Program-made: the position numbers and the translations under genes
Source of the DNA: Paracoccus sp. (in: a-proteobacteria)
Lineage (GTDB): Bacteria; Pseudomonadota; Alphaproteobacteria; Rhodobacterales; Rhodobacteraceae
Direction: 5' to 3'
Length of the DNA: 64,000 nt
Assembly: GCF_030538495.1 (NCBI RefSeq)
Contig: NZ_JAUNTW010000003.1
Coordinates: 62,001-126,000 of the forward strand
Part shown: positions 41,599-50,281 of the stretch, in pieces
Layout: each line of letters opens with the position of its first letter
Numbering within the stretch: position 1 is the stretch's first letter
Notes under the pieces: model-generated
Database searches by the model: none
Told to the model about the DNA's origin: nothing
Seen by the model: only the letters and a program-made list of their open reading frames with translations

Positions 41599-42174
41599 TT
41601 ACCCCATATTGCGCGGGTCGATCCAGCCGACATTGCCGTCGTCGCGCCGGTGAACCACGTTCACGCCCCCATGTTTTTCGTTGCGGAACACCAAAAGCGG
41701 TGCCCCCGACAGCTCCATCTGCATCACGGCGTCACCGACCGACAGGGTGGGAACGCGCGTTTCCATTTCGGCGATGATGATGGGTTCGATACCGCCGTCC
41801 TGCGATTCCCATTCATCTTCGTCAGCGGCCAGCACATAACTGCCTGCCTGCCCGAATACAACAGGTTCTGCACGATCTTTGTGATGGTCCTTAAGCCGGC
41901 GTTTGTAACGGCGCAGCTGTTTGTCCATCTTTTCGCGGCACGCTTCGAACGCGGCATAGACTTCGGTGGCGGCACCGCGCGCCTGCACATTCAGGCCGGT
42001 GGACAGGTGAACCACGGCGTCACAGGTGAATTGATGTGCGTCCTTGGAAAAGGTGATGGTGGCATCGGTCGGGCGTTGCGAATATTTTTCAATGGTTTCG
42101 CCCAATTCGGTTTTGACATGCGACGTCAGGGCATCGCCCACGTCGATATGTTTCCCGCTGATGGTGTAACGCAT
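41599..42174 (-). CDS. hpf: Long-form ribosome hibernation promoting factor
   Basis: HPF binds the 30S mRNA/tRNA channel and dimerizes 70S ribosomes in stationary phase. The 191-residue protein has the N-terminal HPF/RaiA domain (MRYTISGKHIDVGDALTSHV ... KMDKQLRRYKRRLKDH) and the C-terminal dimerization domain of the long form (GDAVMQMELSGAPLLVFRNEKHGGVNVVHRRDDGNVGWI). AAGGAG precedes tandem ATGs at 42177 and 42174; relatives start MRY, so the second was chosen. A TTGACA at 42305-42300 on the minus strand could be its -35. Confidence 0.93.
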   Translation of the reverse strand: MRYTISGKHIDVGDALTSHVKTELGETIEKYSQRPTDATITFSKDAHQFTCDAVVHLSTGLNVQARGAATEVYAAFEACREKMDKQLRRYKRRLKDHHKDRAEPVVFGQAGSYVLAADEDEWESQDGGIEPIIIAEMETRVPTLSVGDAVMQMELSGAPLLVFRNEKHGGVNVVHRRDDGNVGWIDPRNMG

Positions 42175-42351
42175 CATGTCTCCTTCACGGTTGCCCGCGC
42201 TGCGACCCGTCCGGTTGTGCCTGCACGGGTCAGGCGGGATGACGAGGCCGCCTGTTTCGCGCCCCCGTATGTTTCAATTTGGTGACACATCCGGGCAACT
42301 GTCAACGCCCTGCACGGGCTGTTGAAAAAAATATCGCCGCGCGTTCAGGAT

Positions 42352-43110
42352 TTAGCGCGAATCACTGGTCGCAAAGGTATCGCCCAGATACACTTCGCGC
42401 ACGCGCTGATCGGCGATGATGTCGGCGGTCGTTCCCGACATCAGCACATGCCCGTCATGCAGGATATAGGCCCGGTCCACGATGCCCAGCGTTTCGCGGA
42501 CATTGTGATCGGTGATCAGCACGCCAATGCCGCGCGATTTCAGGTCATGCACCAGCCCGCGAATTTCCGCGACCGCAATCGGATCCACCCCGGCAAAGGG
42601 TTCGTCCAGCAACAAAAACGCGGGGTCCGATGCCAGACAGCGCGCGATTTCCGTGCGCCGCCGTTCGCCCCCGGACAAGGCCAAAGCCTGCGCGTTTCGC
42701 AGATGGGTGATGGAAAAATCGGCCAGCAATTCCTCTAACCGGTCGCGGCGGCGATGCGGGTCGCGGATGGCGACCTCTAACACGGCCATGATGTTTTGTT
42801 CGACCGTCAGGCCGCGAAACACCGACATTTCTTGCGGCAAATATCCGATGCCCAGACGCGCGCGGCGAAACATCGGCAGGGCCGTGGCGTCGCGCCCGTT
42901 GATGGTGACCTGCCCGCCATCGGGTGCCACCAGCCCCGCGATGCAATAAAAACAGGTGGTTTTGCCCGATCCGTTCGGCCCCAGCAGAGCCACCACCTCG
43001 CCCCGCGACAGGTCCATGGACACATCGCGGATCACCAGCCGGTTGCGATAGGATTTGCGCAGATTGCGCACCCGCAGCCCGTCGCCCGTCATGTCGGCAG
43101 CACCCGCCAT
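42352..43110 (-). CDS. lptB: LPS export ABC transporter ATP-binding protein LptB
   Basis: LptB powers LPS extraction from the inner membrane by LptFG. The 252-residue ATPase has Walker A GPNGSGKT (about 44-51), the Q-loop in GYLPQEMSVF, the signature LSGGERRRTEIAR, Walker B FLLLDEPF, and the H-loop LITDHNVRETL, which is typical of LptB. The start overlaps the lptA stop (TGATG). The usual rpoN gene between lptB and hpf is absent here, replaced by 174 non-coding bases. Confidence 0.94.
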   Translation of the reverse strand: MAGAADMTGDGLRVRNLRKSYRNRLVIRDVSMDLSRGEVVALLGPNGSGKTTCFYCIAGLVAPDGGQVTINGRDATALPMFRRARLGIGYLPQEMSVFRGLTVEQNIMAVLEVAIRDPHRRRDRLEELLADFSITHLRNAQALALSGGERRRTEIARCLASDPAFLLLDEPFAGVDPIAVAEIRGLVHDLKSRGIGVLITDHNVRETLGIVDRAYILHDGHVLMSGTTADIIADQRVREVYLGDTFATSDSR

Positions 43111-43583
43111 CAGTTGCCGCCCGGTTGCAGGATCGACCGCACCCGCCCCTGAACCTGCGCGGCACCTGTGGCCAGATCAACCACCATCCGGTCGCCCGCC
43201 AGCACATTTTGCCCCTGAACCAGCGTGACATCCCCGATCAGCGTCACCGTGCCGCCGTCCACGTCGTAATCGGCCTGCTGCGCCTCGGCCGCGTCGTCGC
43301 CTGACACCAGCACGACATTCCCGCGCGCCGTCAGCGAAGCGATGCGGTTCTGCCCGCCCGCGCCATATTGCACCGTCACCTGATCCGCCGACAGCCGCAT
43401 ATCCCCCTGCCCAATCACGACATTGCCGGAAAACAGGGCGTTGTTGTCGGATTGGGTCACGGTCAGGTTGTCAGCGGTCACCTCGACCGGGGCCGAGGTG
43501 TCGGCCCGCATCCCGCCAAAGGTGACGTTCTGCGCCGCCGCAGGGGCCGCCATCATCAGGGCAATCAGCATTACGCGAAACAT
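43110..43583 (-). CDS. lptA: Periplasmic LPS transport protein LptA
   Basis: LptA forms the beta-jellyroll bridge that carries LPS across the periplasm. The 157-residue protein has a signal peptide at residues 1-18 (MFRVMLIALMMAAPAAA). The OstA fold follows, with VEVTADNLTVTQSDNNALFSGNVVI and LTARGNVVLVSGDDAAEAQQADYDVDGGTVTLIGDVTLVQG. I chose ATG 43583, with GAGAGG upstream, over an open frame reaching 43652 that overlaps lptC. It is coupled to lptB by overlap. Confidence 0.92.
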   Translation of the reverse strand: MFRVMLIALMMAAPAAAQNVTFGGMRADTSAPVEVTADNLTVTQSDNNALFSGNVVIGQGDMRLSADQVTVQYGAGGQNRIASLTARGNVVLVSGDDAAEAQQADYDVDGGTVTLIGDVTLVQGQNVLAGDRMVVDLATGAAQVQGRVRSILQPGGN

Positions 43584-43599
43584 CGGCACCTCTCTTTCG

Positions 43600-44166
43600 T
43601 TAGGGCTGGTATAGCAGACGAACCCCGCCGGAAAAGTGCAAGATCGCGTCATCGCCCGCCGGCGCGGTCATCTGCATCTGTCCGGCGGTCACGGTGCCGA
43701 ATGGGGCGCGCGCGTCAATCCCCTGATCGGCGGTCAACAGCGACTGATCGGTGGCCGCATCCAGACGCGGGGCGTTGATCGTCCAACCGGCGGATGTTTC
43801 CATCACCACGCCGCCATCCAGATGGATGCGGTCGCCATCGACCCCGCCCGTCGGTGCGGTGACATCGGCACGCAGCCCGTCGCGCACCCAATCCAGCCGC
43901 AGATCGCGCGCCGCACCGCCCCCCGATTGCGGCACCGCACTGGCTGCGCGCAACGCAATCTGCGCCCCGTCCCCGGTCACACCGGCATATTCGGGCGCGG
44001 TGATGCGGCCTTCGCGCACAACGGCCTCGGCATCGATCTGAGCGTAAGGGATGCGCGATTCGCTGTCCGATCCGCGCGAAAACAAAAACATCGTGGACAG
44101 CAACGCAAGCGCGATCAACGGCAACAGCACCCGCAGCCAGCGGACAATCCGGGTGCGGTTGACCAT
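43600..44166 (-). CDS. lptC: LPS export periplasmic component LptC
   Basis: LptC is the single-pass inner-membrane protein that passes LPS from LptFGB to LptA. The 188-residue protein has an N-terminal anchor (about 10-30, LRVLLPLIALALLSTMFLF) and a beta-jellyroll domain (IDAEAVVREGRITAPEYAGVTGDG ... GRVTAGQMQMTAPAGDDAILHF type pattern). The ATG overlaps the kdsD stop (TGATG). A GTG one codon before is an alternative. Length matches the roughly 190 residues of the family. Confidence 0.88.
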   Translation of the reverse strand: MVNRTRIVRWLRVLLPLIALALLSTMFLFSRGSDSESRIPYAQIDAEAVVREGRITAPEYAGVTGDGAQIALRAASAVPQSGGGAARDLRLDWVRDGLRADVTAPTGGVDGDRIHLDGGVVMETSAGWTINAPRLDAATDQSLLTADQGIDARAPFGTVTAGQMQMTAPAGDDAILHFSGGVRLLYQP

Positions 44167-45110
44167 CACACCATACCCGCGCGCAAACAGTCATGGATGT
44201 GCAAAATCCCGCGCGGCGTGCCGTCATCGACCGCAAACAAACAGGTGATCTTGCGCGCCTGCATTTCGGCCAGTGCCGTGGCGGCCAAAGCATCGGGCGC
44301 AATCACACGCGGCGCGCGCGTCATGACATCGCCCGCGCGCCGGTCCAGCAATCCATCCATATGCCGCCGCAAATCGCCATCGGTGATGATGCCAACCAAC
44401 CGCCCCGATGCATCTGTCACACCGGTGACACCGTAACCTTTCTGGCTGATGACCAGCAGGGCATCGGTCATCGGCGTATCCTCGGCCACCAGCGGCAGGT
44501 CGGATTGCATCAGATCGCCCACCTTGGCCAGCAACGCGCCCAGCTTGCCGCCGGGATGAAAGGTGCGGAAATGTTCCGGCGTGAATCGCCGATGCTCCAT
44601 CAACGCCACGGCCAGGGCATCGCCCAAAGCCAGCGTCATGGTGGTGGATGTGGTCGGGACGATGCCATTGCCGCAGGCTTCGGGCGCGCGGGGCAGGATC
44701 AGCGCCACATCCGCCTGACGCAGCAAGGTCGATTCGGGGCGCGAGGCAACGCCAATCAACGGGATCTGAAACCGCCGGGTGTGGGCGATCATATCGGCCA
44801 ACTCCGGCGTTTCGCCGCTGTTGGACAGCATGATGACCACATCGCCCTGCGTCACCATGCCCAGATCGCCATGGCTGGCCTCGGCGGGGTGAACGAATTG
44901 CGCGGGCGTGCCGGTTGATGCCAACGTCGCGGCAATCTTGCGCCCGATATGGCCGGATTTGCCCATGCCCGACACAACCACGCGCCCGCGCGCAGCCAAC
45001 ACCACTTCAACGGCCCGCGTAAACGCATCACCCAAGCCCGCCGACAACGCCGCCAGCCCGTCGATTTCGGTCGCGATCACACGCCGCGCGGTGTCCAGAT
45101 AATCAGCCAA
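44166..45110 (-). CDS. kdsD: Arabinose-5-phosphate isomerase (KpsF/GutQ family)
   Basis: KdsD converts ribulose-5-phosphate to arabinose-5-phosphate for Kdo synthesis in the LPS core. The 314-residue protein has an SIS domain (VVVSGMGKSGHIGRKIAATLASTGTPAQFVHPAEASHGDLGM; IMLSNSGETPEL) and two CBS domains after about residue 195. The start is not obvious. TTG 45110, with AGGA nine bases upstream, gives the usual length. The ATG at 45227 would include a dispersed repeat as coding sequence and is rejected. It heads lptC-lptA-lptB, linking Kdo supply to LPS export. Confidence 0.9.
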   Translation of the reverse strand: MADYLDTARRVIATEIDGLAALSAGLGDAFTRAVEVVLAARGRVVVSGMGKSGHIGRKIAATLASTGTPAQFVHPAEASHGDLGMVTQGDVVIMLSNSGETPELADMIAHTRRFQIPLIGVASRPESTLLRQADVALILPRAPEACGNGIVPTTSTTMTLALGDALAVALMEHRRFTPEHFRTFHPGGKLGALLAKVGDLMQSDLPLVAEDTPMTDALLVISQKGYGVTGVTDASGRLVGIITDGDLRRHMDGLLDRRAGDVMTRAPRVIAPDALAATALAEMQARKITCLFAVDDGTPRGILHIHDCLRAGMV

Positions 45111-45126
45111 AGCGCCCGTCCTATCT

Positions 45127-45233
45127 TCTGTGTCAAAATATCCTGCGGGGTGAGACGGGAAATGAAAAGGTCCAGTGGACCTTTTCACCGTCGAACGCCC
45201 GTCCCTTGGGCGGGCTGGGGGGTGCAAAACCCC
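45127..45233 (+). repeat. Partial copy of the dispersed element plus hairpins between kdsD and rnd
   Basis: The stretch contains AAAATATCC-GCGGGG, as in copies A and B. A perfect 9-bp inverted repeat follows (45165-45173 with 45177-45185, AAAAGGTCC...GGACCTTTT). It continues with an imperfect hairpin at 45197-45215 and a G6/C5 hairpin at 45216-45233. Lying just downstream of the rnd stop, the hairpins could end rnd transcription on the minus strand and also carry the kdsD promoter region. Confidence 0.5.
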
Positions 45234-45257
45234 CGGCGCTATCCACGTCCGCCCCGG

Positions 45258-45872
45258 TCAGTGGTGGAAAATATCCTTGTCATCGCCCCAGCCCAGCAAA
45301 TCCAGATGGGCGCGCGCGGGCAGGAAATCAAAACACGCCTGCGCCAGCCCCAGCCGGTTTTCGCGGCGCAGGCGATCCTCAAGCGCGTCTTTCAGTTTGT
45401 GCAGATGCAGAACATCGGATGCGGCATATTCCAGTTGCGCATCGCTCAGATCCTCGGCGCCCCAATCGCTGGTTTGCTGCTGTTTGCTGACATCGACGCC
45501 GACCAGTTCGTTCAGCAGATATTTCAGCCCGTGCCGGTCAGTATAGGTCCGCACCAATTTCGACGCGATCTTCGTGCACCACACGGGCGAGGTTACCACC
45601 CCGAACGCGTTTTCCAGTGCCGCGATGTCAAAGCGCCCGAAATGGAACAGCTTTTGCACCTTGGCGTCGGTCAACATGCGGGTCAGGTTCGGAGCCTCGG
45701 TCTGGCCGATGGCGATCTGCACCAGATGCGCTTCGCCATTGCCCGACGACATTTGCACCAGACACAGCCGGTCGCGGCGCGGGTCCAGCCCCATGGTTTC
45801 GGTGTCGATGGCCACGACCGGACCCAGATTCAGATCATCGGGCAGGTCGTTTTGATAAAGATGTATGCTCAT
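45258..45872 (-). CDS. rnd: Ribonuclease D, short form
   Basis: This DEDD-type 3'-5' exoribonuclease trims tRNA and other stable RNA 3' ends. The 204-residue protein consists of the catalytic domain only: DTETMGL carries the first Asp/Glu, HFGRFDIAAL the second Asp, and YAASDVLHLHKL the last Asp with the Tyr. The HRDC domains of E. coli RNase D (375 aa) are missing, which is common for alphaproteobacterial short Rnd proteins. I chose ATG 45872, behind GGAACC. Confidence 0.88.
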   Translation of the reverse strand: MSIHLYQNDLPDDLNLGPVVAIDTETMGLDPRRDRLCLVQMSSGNGEAHLVQIAIGQTEAPNLTRMLTDAKVQKLFHFGRFDIAALENAFGVVTSPVWCTKIASKLVRTYTDRHGLKYLLNELVGVDVSKQQQTSDWGAEDLSDAQLEYAASDVLHLHKLKDALEDRLRRENRLGLAQACFDFLPARAHLDLLGWGDDKDIFHH

Positions 45873-45938
45873 GGCGGTTCCGTCTGTCAGGCTGCTGCCC
45901 TCTATCGTCAAAAAGGGGGCGATAATCCAGCAAAAAAC

Positions 45939-47168
45939 CTAGAGCCTGCGGCCAGTCAGCAGGCGCGGCATGGGGTCAATCGACAGCCCCGCCGCCTGAC
46001 GCATAAACCCGCGCCGCAGCCCCGGCACCGCGCTGACCAGCCCCATGCCAACCCCGCGCGCCGCCGCGATCAGCGGGTTTTCTGACGCAAACAGCCGGTT
46101 CACGCTGTCCATCCCCAAGGCAAGCGCGGTCCCATCAAACCGCCGCCACCCCTGATAGCGTTCCAGAACCAAGGCCGCGCCAATATCTTCGCCGCGCCGC
46201 GCGGCATCGACCAGCGTTTCGGCCAATGCGGCGACATCGCGCAGGCCCAGATTCAGCCCTTGCCCCGCAATCGGATGCACGCCATGCGCGGCGTCGCCCA
46301 CCAAAGCCACCCGATCCGCGACGTAACGATCGGCCAGAGACAGCGACAGCGGGTAACTGAACCGCACCCCCGCCAGCCCGATCTTGCCCAGAAAATCCCC
46401 GAATCGCGGGCGCAGCACGTCCAGAAACGCGGCGTCATCCAATGCCGCAATCGCGCGCGCATTGGCGTGGGTTTCCGACCACACCACACTGGACCGGTTC
46501 CCCGGCAGCGGCAAAATCGCCAGCGGGCCGGTGGTCATGAAATACTGATGCGCGATGCCGTCATGGGGTTTGTCATGGTCAATCGCCGCGACCAGGGCGG
46601 TTTGCCCGTAATCCCAGCCGCGCCGTGGGACGCTTGCGCGTTTCGCCACGCCCGATCCGCGCCCATCGGCACCGACCAGCAGGCGCGCGGTCAGGCTTTG
46701 TCCATCCGACAGCGTGGCGGTGACGCCGGCGGGGTTGGTTTGATGCCCCGTGACCGCGCGCCCCGGCAGATGCGTGATGCGCCCCGCCCGTTCGCCAATC
46801 GCCGCCAGCAGGGCGCGATACAGGAACCGATCTTCCAGCATGTAACCGACCGGACCTTCTTCGATCTCGGCGCTGTTGAAATGCAGGAAAAACGGGGCGG
46901 CGCCGTCTCCGGCGCGGCCTTGGGACGCTTTGACCTGACGGATGGGCTGGGACTGCGCGGCCAGCCCGTCCCACAACCCCAAAGCGCGCAGCAACCGCTG
47001 CGACGCGACGGCCAAGGCATAGGCGCGCCCGTCGAAATCATCGCCCGCCCGCGCATCAGCCGGGCGCGGATCGACAACCGCGACCGACAGCCCCGCATCG
47101 GCAAGCGCCAGTGCCAGCATCGGGCCATTCAGCCCGCCCCCGGCAATCAGAACATCAACCTGTGTCAT
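45939..47168 (-). CDS. UbiH/UbiF-family FAD-dependent ubiquinone hydroxylase
   Basis: This flavoprotein hydroxylase of the ubiquinone ring has 409 residues. The FAD ADP-binding loop is LIAGGGLNGPMLALAL (about residues 7-22), the middle motif is LLVGADGRGSGVAKRA, and the C-terminal FAD motif VALVGDAAHGVHPIAGQGLNLGLRDV is the UbiH/COQ6 family signature. Which ring carbon it hydroxylates (C5, C6 or C1) cannot be told from sequence, as alphaproteobacterial UbiL, UbiM and UbiH are close. I chose ATG 47168; the extra upstream residues in the frame look unrelated. No Shine-Dalgarno is evident. Confidence 0.88.
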   Translation of the reverse strand: MTQVDVLIAGGGLNGPMLALALADAGLSVAVVDPRPADARAGDDFDGRAYALAVASQRLLRALGLWDGLAAQSQPIRQVKASQGRAGDGAAPFFLHFNSAEIEEGPVGYMLEDRFLYRALLAAIGERAGRITHLPGRAVTGHQTNPAGVTATLSDGQSLTARLLVGADGRGSGVAKRASVPRRGWDYGQTALVAAIDHDKPHDGIAHQYFMTTGPLAILPLPGNRSSVVWSETHANARAIAALDDAAFLDVLRPRFGDFLGKIGLAGVRFSYPLSLSLADRYVADRVALVGDAAHGVHPIAGQGLNLGLRDVAALAETLVDAARRGEDIGAALVLERYQGWRRFDGTALALGMDSVNRLFASENPLIAAARGVGMGLVSAVPGLRRGFMRQAAGLSIDPMPRLLTGRRL

Positions 47169-47216
47169 GGCGCGATCAATGCACATAAGGCGGCGCGATT
47201 GCAATGCGGCGTGGTG

Positions 47217-48068
47217 TCAGCCCCCGGACGCCAGCAAATCGGCCAAACCGCTGTGATAATCAGGATACCGCAGCGTGACGCCCAAGTCGCGTTTGATTTT
47301 GTCATTCCGCACCCGTTTGCTGTCGCCATAGAACGACCGCGCCATCGGCGACATATCCGCCTGATCGAACGGAATCGCGGGCGGGACGGGCAGGCCCAGC
47401 AGTTCGGCGGCATGGGCGATCACGTCCTGAGGCGGGGCGGGGTCGTCATCGCAGACATTATACGCGCCCCCCGGCCCCATGCGCGCCAGCGACGCCATCA
47501 GCACCTGCGCAATATCGGTCACATGGATGCGGGAAAAGACCTGACCGGGCTTGATGATCCGCCGCGCGCTGCCGTCGCGCAGCTTGGCAAAGGGGCCGCG
47601 ACCGGGGCCGTAAATCCCCGCCAGCCGGAACACATGCAGCGGCCAGCCCGCAGATACCGACAGCGCGCGCCAGTCATCTTCGGCGCGGATGCGGGCCTGA
47701 CCGCGTGGACCTTGGCCATCCAGCACGCTGGTTTCATCGACCCAACCGCCCTGACGGTCGCCATAAACGCCGGTGGTGGACAGATAGCCCACCCATTTCA
47801 GCGGGGCCTGTGCCAGATCATCGCGGAACGCCGCCAGCACCGGATCGCCCGCCGCCATAGGGGCGGCGCTGACCAGCACGGCGTCGGCCTCGCGCAGGGC
47901 CGCGCGCACATCATCATCCTGACCCGGCCAGATCAGCGCGCGCGCACCCGCCGCCGCCACGCGGTCCGCATCGCTGCGCGTCGTGCCGGTCACATCCCAG
48001 CCCGCCGCAATCAATTCCGGCGTCAGATAGCCCGCCGAATACCCATGTCCAAAGATCAGCATTTTCAT
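47217..48068 (-). CDS. YeeZ-type NAD(P)-dependent epimerase/reductase
   Basis: This atypical or extended short-chain dehydrogenase has 283 residues. The nucleotide loop is LIFGHGYSAGYL (residues 4-15), typical of the YeeZ group, and VGYLSTTGVYGDRQGGWVDE follows. The usual YxxxK reads RIRAEDDW-like here, so catalysis is uncertain; YeeZ proteins often lack it. The C-terminal part has VFRLAGIYGPGRGPF and a conserved FSRIHVTDIAQVL. The substrate is unknown. It is divergent from the AMP nucleosidase gene across 92 bases. Confidence 0.82.
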   Translation of the reverse strand: MKMLIFGHGYSAGYLTPELIAAGWDVTGTTRSDADRVAAAGARALIWPGQDDDVRAALREADAVLVSAAPMAAGDPVLAAFRDDLAQAPLKWVGYLSTTGVYGDRQGGWVDETSVLDGQGPRGQARIRAEDDWRALSVSAGWPLHVFRLAGIYGPGRGPFAKLRDGSARRIIKPGQVFSRIHVTDIAQVLMASLARMGPGGAYNVCDDDPAPPQDVIAHAAELLGLPVPPAIPFDQADMSPMARSFYGDSKRVRNDKIKRDLGVTLRYPDYHSGLADLLASGG

Positions 48069-48160
48069 GACGCCAGCGTAACGCCCCCGCCCGCGATGCG
48101 CCAGATGCTTGCCCCCGGCGCGGGTGGCTGGCATTTTGTCGCAAGCAAAAGGATTGCATA

Positions 48161-49645
48161 ATGACCCCGGATTCCCGTTTTCTGCCCGTTGACACCCCCG
48201 ATTGCTGCGATCCGCAGCATTACACCGATGCCGCCGCCGCAATCGCCGCGTTGCAGGAACTGTATGGCAAAGCCACCGATTTTCTGGCCGGTCATTTCAC
48301 GCGGCTGCTGGATGGAGGGCAACCCGCAGCGCGCTATCGCGCCTTTTACCCGGAATTGCGGCTGGTTGTGCCGGTTCACGCGAAAATTGATTCGCGCCTG
48401 TCCTTTGGCCATGTGGTCGCGCCCGGAGTCTATGCCGCCACGATCACCCGGCCCGATCTGTTCGACACCTATCTGACCGAACAGGTGCGGCTGTTGATCA
48501 AAAACCACGGCGTGCCGGTGCAGGTCGGTTACAGCGACACCCCCATGCCCGTGCATTTCGCCGTGGCCGCCGTCAGCGATCTGGCCGTCCCGCAGGAAGG
48601 CGTGTTGGATTTTTCCCTGCGCGATGTGTTCGACGTGCCGGATCTGGCGACGATGAATGATGACATCGTGAACGGCGTGGCGGGGCCGATGCCCGATGGC
48701 AGCCTGCATCTGGCGGCCTTCACAGCGCAGCGGGTGGATTATTCGCTGGCCCGGTTGCAGCATTACACCGCCACCGGCGCGCAGCATTTCCAGAACTTTG
48801 TCCTGTTCACGAATTACCAGTTCTATGTCGATGAATTCGAAGCCTATGCCCGCCGCGTTCTGGGCCAGCCAGAGCTGGGCTATACCAGCTTTGTCGCGCC
48901 GGGGGATCAGGTCATCACCGCCCCCGATGGCCGCATCGACACGCTGTCGAAAATGCCGCAAATGCCCGCCTATCACCTGAAACGCGCGGATGGGCAGGGC
49001 ATTACGCTGGTCAATATCGGCGTCGGGCCGTCGAATGCGAAAACCGCAACCGACCATATCGCGGTGCTGCGTCCCCATGCGTGGCTGATGGTCGGCCATT
49101 GCGCGGGCTTGCGCAATTCGCAAAGTCTGGGCGATTTCGTGCTGGCCCATGCTTATCTGCGCGAAGATCATGTTCTGGACGATGACCTGCCCGTCTGGGT
49201 GCCGATCCCCGCCCTGGCCGAGGTTCAGGTCGCCCTGCAAGAAGCCGTGGCCGAGGTCACGCAGCTGGACGGCTACGAACTGAAACGCATCATGCGCACC
49301 GGCACCGTCGCCACCATCGACAACCGCAACTGGGAACTGCGCGATCAATCCGGCCCGGTGCATCGGCTGTCGCTGTCGCGCGCGGTTGCCTTGGACATGG
49401 AAAGCGCCACGATCGCGGCCAATGGATACCGGTTCCGCGTCCCCTATGGCACGCTTTTGTGTGTCAGCGACAAACCGCTGCATGGCGAATTGAAATTGCC
49501 GGGGATGGCGACGGATTTTTACCGCACTCAGGTCGCCAGCCATCTGCTGATCGGGATTCGCGCCATGGAAAAGCTGCGCCAGATGCCGTTGGAACGCATC
49601 CATTCGCGGAAATTGCGATCCTTCAGCGAAACCGCGTTTCTGTGA
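48161..49645 (+). CDS. amn: AMP nucleosidase
   Basis: Amn cleaves AMP to adenine and ribose-5-phosphate and helps control adenylate pools. The 494-residue protein matches the E. coli enzyme in length. It has the N-terminal regulatory domain and the C-terminal phosphorylase/nucleosidase-type domain with LVNIGVGPSNAKTATDHIAVLRPHAWLMVGHCAGLR (about 280-318) and the purine-binding VALDMESATIAANGYRFRVPYGTLLCVSDKPLHGE. An AAAAGGA Shine-Dalgarno lies about seven bases before the ATG. It stands as a single gene followed by an HU gene with its own likely promoter. Confidence 0.94.
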   Translation: MTPDSRFLPVDTPDCCDPQHYTDAAAAIAALQELYGKATDFLAGHFTRLLDGGQPAARYRAFYPELRLVVPVHAKIDSRLSFGHVVAPGVYAATITRPDLFDTYLTEQVRLLIKNHGVPVQVGYSDTPMPVHFAVAAVSDLAVPQEGVLDFSLRDVFDVPDLATMNDDIVNGVAGPMPDGSLHLAAFTAQRVDYSLARLQHYTATGAQHFQNFVLFTNYQFYVDEFEAYARRVLGQPELGYTSFVAPGDQVITAPDGRIDTLSKMPQMPAYHLKRADGQGITLVNIGVGPSNAKTATDHIAVLRPHAWLMVGHCAGLRNSQSLGDFVLAHAYLREDHVLDDDLPVWVPIPALAEVQVALQEAVAEVTQLDGYELKRIMRTGTVATIDNRNWELRDQSGPVHRLSLSRAVALDMESATIAANGYRFRVPYGTLLCVSDKPLHGELKLPGMATDFYRTQVASHLLIGIRAMEKLRQMPLERIHSRKLRSFSETAFL

Positions 49646-49801
49646 TCGCCAAGATGACCTTACGTCGCGGCAGGATGACGCCCGAATAGACAAAATGAAC
49701 ACGAAAAAGGCTTGAAAATCACAAGAAAACCGTGTGTAGCAAGCAAGATGCCGAAACCGGCGCGGAAAAATCGCCCGAATGGGCAAGATGGAGACAGGAA
49801 T

Positions 49802-50098
49802 ATGACGGCTTCTGCTAAACCGATGACCAAGACGCAACTGGTGGCCGCTCTGGCCGAGGAAATCGGTTCGGACAAAAAAACCGCAACGGCGGCACTGGAT
49901 GCAATCACCGCCATCGTGACCCGCGAAGTCGCCGCAGGCGGTTCGGTCACCCTGCCGGGCATCGGCAAAATCGCCTGCCGCGCCCGCCCCGAGCGTATGG
50001 TCCGCAACCCGCAGACCCAGGAAATGATGCCGAAGCCCGCCGACAAACAGGTGAAAGTCACCGTCGCCAAGGCGCTGAAAGACAGCGTGAACAGCTGA
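49802..50098 (+). CDS. HU-family DNA-binding protein
   Basis: This histone-like protein has 98 residues and the bacterial DNA-bending fold: MTKTQLVAALAEEIGSDKKTATAALDAITAIVTREVAAGGSVTLPGIGKI. The arm region RPERMVRNPQTQEMMPKPADKQVKVTVAKAL has the conserved NPQT in place of NPKT. I chose ATG 49802, which follows GACAGGAAT. The frame is open upstream to 49712, but those 30 residues look like leader. It is more divergent than HupA/B or IHF, so a nucleoid role is inferred from the fold. A terminator follows. Confidence 0.88.
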   Translation: MTASAKPMTKTQLVAALAEEIGSDKKTATAALDAITAIVTREVAAGGSVTLPGIGKIACRARPERMVRNPQTQEMMPKPADKQVKVTVAKALKDSVNS

Positions 50099-50117
50099 TC
50101 TTTGCTGGCATGACTTT

Positions 50118-50147
50118 AAAGGCCGCGCCGGTTGGTGCGGCCTTTTT
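50118..50147 (+). terminator. Terminator of the HU gene
   Basis: A 12-bp stem with one mismatch (50118-50129 with 50134-50145) around GGTT is followed by TTTTT. It lies 20 bases after the stop codon. Confidence 0.8.
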
Positions 50148-50180
50148 GCGTTGTTTCGGGCGTTGTTTTCGGGGATGGCG

Positions 50181-50235
50181 CCGGGGGCTTCGCGCCCCCG
50201 GACCCCCGCGGGATATTTGTGCCAAGATGAAAGCG
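50181..50235 (-). repeat. Dispersed intergenic element, copy B
   Basis: Read on the minus strand it gives CGCTTTCATCTTGGC (50235-50221), ACAAATATCCCGCGGGGG, and then an 8-bp perfect hairpin (50181-50188 with 50194-50201). The first 33 bases match copy A at 16222 except for the two variable bases and one C/G change. It lies downstream of tamB. A run of nine G (50239-50247) flanks it. Confidence 0.6.
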
Positions 50236-50281
50236 CGAGGGGGGGGGTGATGGCGGCGGCGGTTGGGGCCGCCGCCGTCGG

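Noticed and set aside
44166..45227. Longer kdsD reading from ATG 45227
   Set aside because: The extra 39 codons translate the dispersed element and its hairpins. The family N-terminus begins near TTG 45110.
46260..48161. 633-codon rightward open frame opposite the UbiH-type and YeeZ-type genes
   Set aside because: Both genes opposite have intact motifs, and the frame has no recognisable domain.
50239..50247. Run of nine G as a phase-variation tract
   Set aside because: It lies between genes, 35 bases downstream of the tamB stop, and is in no reading frame. No promoter is positioned to be affected.
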